From contig MU385710.1 in assembly GCA_022497155.1 (NCBI GenBank), forward strand, positions 186,001 through 250,000: 64,000 bases of DNA, written 5' to 3'. A program made the position numbers and the translations under genes. Each line of letters starts with the position of its first letter. Position 1 is the stretch's first letter. The notes under the pieces were generated by a model. That model saw only the letters and a program-made list of their open reading frames with translations, was not told where the DNA came from and did no database searches. This DNA is from Whalleya microplaca (lineage: Eukaryota > Ascomycota > Sordariomycetes > Xylariales > Xylariaceae). Below, piece after piece: positions 60,895 through 64,000 of the stretch.

Positions 60895-63230
60895 TTATAT
60901 AAAAGGCGGAACTAAATTATAAAGTTTATAATAAAAAAATATTAACTATAATATAGGCATTATAATATTAGCGTCCGGAGTTAATAAAAGCCTAATACTA
61001 AAGCCCGTTTTTAATAGTAACAAATTATTAAGTGCTAAAATATTTTAATATTAAATAAAAACTAAATTTCCGATAAGCAGGTTAGGCGGAACTATTAATA
61101 TAATATAACTTCGTTATTATATATAGGCCTAATTAAGAAAATGTAATAGCTAACGCGCTTTTATAAAAGTAAAAAAAATTACATACCTAAAAAAAGAAAA
61201 GGGAGGTTTAATAATACCTCACTTTATTTAAATTAATAACCTTTACGGATTTAAGTTACTTAAATATAAGCGAGCTTTTATTAAAATTACTATATTTATA
61301 TTTTAAAATCCTTGTTTTAAATAAAATAAAAATGCCGTTATTATTAGCCCCCCTATTAGGAATAACGTTAATAAACGAAATTTTACGATAAAATAAAAAA
61401 GACTTTAATTTAAAATTATATCGGGAAAAAGTTAAGGTAAACTTTATTAAGTTTTAATAATTAATAAATAAGCTAATTATTTATAACTTACAGTTAGTAA
61501 TTCCCGAAAGAGATAATTTACGAACGCGTTTAATTTGCGAGATATACGGACGCTTAAATATAGTATATTTAGGAAGAAATAAAATACGTAAGCTTTTTAT
61601 TAGGTAGTACTAGTAGCTAGGGCTATTTGCAAACGCTATAATATATATAAATAATTATTTAAAGTGCCGGCTAATTAAAGTTTCGCGTAATAAAACCCCC
61701 GGGAAGCTTTACTTATTACCGGTACCCGATCATATTTAATAATACTTAATTATAGACTTTAAAGTAATATTAAAAAATAAATATAGATATAATAATATAT
61801 TTATAATAATAAATTGATTTAAAAAGTATACCTAAAGTGTCGTTTGTATTACGGAAACGATAGCGTTAAATATAATATTAATATATTATAAAAGACCGTT
61901 TCGGGTATTTAATACGCCTAATAGCGTTATTAATAATCGGGGCCCTTAATTTATTTTTATTTTTATAAACGAGCTAGTTTATATTATAAATATCGATTAA
62001 AAGTTAACGTTATTTAATTATTATAAAACTATAGGCTAAATTAAAGTTATAAATATATACCTAAATTAGCGCTTACGCCTTTTTATAAGTTATTATTAAA
62101 ATAATTAATTAAGATTATTACCTGTTATAAATTATATATAAGCATTATTATTATATAAATTAATAGAAATATCCCTTTATAAAATAAAAATAAGATTTAT
62201 TATATCTATAAATTTCGATTGGAATTAGCGAACGATATATTTTAATAGTCTTTTTATAAAAGAACGCCTCTTTCGGGAAAAGGCTTAAAAATAGGCTAAA
62301 ATATTAGATAATTTTACTGCTATAACGCGGTCCGTTATAAGGCAGGTATAAAAACGTATAACCAGGCAGGCTAATAAGTACCGAAAAATACCTAATTTCG
62401 GAATAAATAATAAAATGTTTATTATTAAAAAACAGTAGGCTTAAATTATAAATCGACTATTAAATAAGTTAAATTTCCTTCTAATTTATTAATATTTCGA
62501 AATCGAAAAAAAGTTACCGAACGACACTTATCGGCTTAAAGTTTTCCCGATTTAATATATTATAGCGTTATATTATACTAATAAGCTAAAGCGTTATTAT
62601 AATAATCCGCTTTTAAAATAAGCGGCTAATAACTTTAAGGGTAAAATAATTTAATCCAATAAAAAGGAAGAATTTACGGTTAAACGGGTTATAACGTTGC
62701 GAATGTATAACTGTAAATTATAATATTAAGTAGATTAAAAGAGTTAAAATATCGATAAAATATAATACCCGGCCGAGAATTTTAAAAATACGGCAAAATA
62801 GCTGGCTATTTTTTATAAAATTAATTCCGATACGGCTAAACTTTTTATACGCTTTCCTAAATAAATATAAGCAGTAAAGGAAGAACGATTTAATAATTTA
62901 TATCCTAATGATAATAAGCTTACGGCTATGCGGCAATTACGACAGAGAAAAAAATAGGCCTAAGGCTTAAGTAATAAAAAAACGGGAATAAGATCTTTTT
63001 TAAGAAATAAAGGCACGGGATAGCCGCGTATATAACTAAATTTACGTAATAATACCCTTAATAATTATAGAGAAACGCTACTTACGCGCCGCGGTATAAA
63101 GGCCCGTTAACGTAATAATAATATAAATATCCGAGGCAATCTCTCCTTTAGCTAAAAAATAACCAAAATCGATTATTCCCTAAGGTCCGAGATTCGAGTT
63201 TCGGGGCGAGCCTTTCTTTTTAAGGGAGGG
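60895..63230 (+). pseudogene. Chromodomain Gypsy D: RNase H end, integrase, chromodomain (pol 3' half)
   Basis: Plus-strand segments in order: an RNase H/connector region (about 60,990-61,150); the integrase zinc-finger region LIIYNLQLVIPERDNLRTRL with IYGRLNIVYLGRNKIRKLF (about 61,470-61,600); the core start KTPGKLYLLPVPDHI and IIDFKVILKNKYRYNNIFI (about 61,690-61,810); and a chromodomain-like end (about 62,660-62,940) with YPAENFKNTAK then NNLYPNDNKLTAMRQLRQR. A polypurine tract TAAGGGAGGG (63,221-63,230) abuts the LTR. Integrase followed by a chromodomain marks a chromovirus. The 5' half is missing here, replaced by the insertion of G at 60,894. Stops occur throughout. Confidence 0.85.
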
Positions 63231-63437
63231 TAGTTACGGTTTACACGGACTACCTATAGTATATAGCCCGTATATATATTAGTTACCTACCGGGGTTAGC
63301 CCGGCGGAGTCTTTTTAAACGAATTTTTTTAGCGCGCACTTAGGAAATTCGTTCCTTTTTTCCTTATCTTGTAATTTTAATATAACAGCTAATAATATTA
63401 AAGCCTTTACCTTTAATAATTACCTCGCACCGTGATA
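63231..63437 (+). repeat. 3' LTR of chromodomain Gypsy D
   Basis: Starts TAGTTACGG directly after the polypurine tract and ends about CACCGTGATA. Matches the block at 23,565-23,760. Confidence 0.8.
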
Positions 63438-64000
63438 AATAAAGTGAAAAAGCTATAAGTTATACGCTTATGTTTCTCCGATAATATAGTTTTATATATA
63501 GACTTAAAAAAAGTAACTTAGCTTTAAATTTAAATAGTGTTTAAACCTAAGGATCTCGTGCTTTATATTTATTTTAAAAATCTTTAATAAACCTAAATTA
63601 TAATTGTCCGTTAAGAAAACTAAACAGAAATAATATATAGCTCCGAGAATAACGATAACGAAACGTATAAAATTAAATGTTAAGTTTATAACTGGAACCT
63701 TAAAAATCGAGTTTTTAAATTTATTATTATTAAAGTCCCGATCTAACGATTTAACGAGGCTAAGGCTATTATTAGCCTAGAAATATTCCCTTTAAAATTT
63801 CTCGATAAAATAAATCGCAAAAATCGAACCGATAAACTTATCGAGCGGGGCAAAAGGTTTTATGACATTTATATAAAGCCCTAGCGGATAATTTATAACG
63901 GAAAGTTGCTATTAAAAATTTCGGGCTCGGGTTATTATAATTAATTATTTAGCGTATATTTAAGTTTATAGTTCTTTTTTTTAAACCTAACTTTAACTTA
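63438..64000. other. RIP-mutated DNA to the window end
   Basis: AT-rich DNA with no readable domain; the repeat desert continues past the window. Confidence 0.6.

Larger units (their letters stand above)
21540..64000. other. AT-rich, RIP-mutated retrotransposon nest (about 42 kb)
   Basis: Composition changes abruptly near 21.5 kb to strongly AT-rich DNA with almost no open frame longer than 80 codons. CpA is rare and TpA abundant while CpG persists, on both strands, as expected of repeat-induced point mutation. Recognisable retroelement domains are riddled with stop codons and Glu-to-Lys or Asp-to-Asn type changes. Short islands of near-normal composition remain at 22,385-22,560, 30,201-30,405, 41,065-41,560, 47,767-47,969, 48,911-49,137 and 60,610-60,894. 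No host gene is seen. Confidence 0.93.

Noticed and set aside
21540..64000. Mitochondrial or plasmid DNA as the cause of the AT richness
   Set aside because: Gypsy domains with LTRs, target duplications and CpA depletion show RIP-mutated nuclear repeats; no mitochondrial genes seen.
1..64000. tRNA or rRNA genes
   Set aside because: I looked for the A/B-box pattern and cloverleaf-like stems and for conserved rRNA blocks and saw none I could support; a covariance-model scan would settle it.

Overview
The window looks like a chromosome arm segment from a filamentous ascomycete (Pezizomycotina). The genes have short GT-AG introns (48-157 bp) with CTAAC-like branch points and GC-rich coding sequence. 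The right two thirds is an AT-rich, CpA-depleted desert of mutated retroelements, which is the classic result of repeat-induced point mutation (RIP). All calls come from reading the sequence; no search was run.

Layout. 1-5,400: base-balanced DNA with no gene I can support. 6,344-7,771: a single-exon fungal protein of unknown function. 8,753-9,461 (minus): an OHCU decarboxylase (ureide/purine catabolism). 10,321-11,997: PRP19, the U-box/WD40 splicing factor, with all five exons resolved. The two genes are divergent and share an ~860-bp intergenic region that holds a 45-bp perfect inverted repeat. 13,261-15,064: a RING-type zinc-finger protein with two SUMO-interaction-like motifs. 17,368-18,908 (minus): a salicylate-hydroxylase-like FAD monooxygenase broken by two small indels. 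19,405-21,147 (minus): a STAND-NTPase-like, NLR-type protein at the edge of the desert, with an unresolved 5' end.

21,540-64,000 is a nest of RIP-mutated LTR retrotransposons with no intact gene. I could resolve several insertions by matching LTR pairs and target-site duplications (TSDs). E is a Gypsy element at 24,462-34,590 (TSD GCGAC/GCGAT) containing a solo LTR at 30,201-30,405 (TSD GTATT). H is a small element at 35,266-37,787 (TSD ATAAC/ATAAT). There is a solo LTR at 39,125-39,315 (TSD CGCCG). G is a short-internal element whose 3' LTR is split by F. F is a Gypsy element at 41,581-60,620 (4-bp TSD GTAT). F in turn holds a solo LTR at 47,767-47,969 (TSD GAAAC), an inverted solo LTR at 48,911-49,137, and K, a complete minus-strand Gypsy element at 51,511-58,659 (257-bp LTRs, TSD TCTAT). 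A chromodomain Gypsy pol 3' half with its 3' LTR lies at 60,895-63,437.

The most useful observations are the nesting order, an apparent non-autonomous/autonomous pair (G and F) that share leader and U5 but not U3, an unmutated GC-rich tandem-repeat island inside G, solo LTRs that look spared by RIP, and the NLR-like gene at the RIP boundary with in-frame TAG codons in its 5' region.
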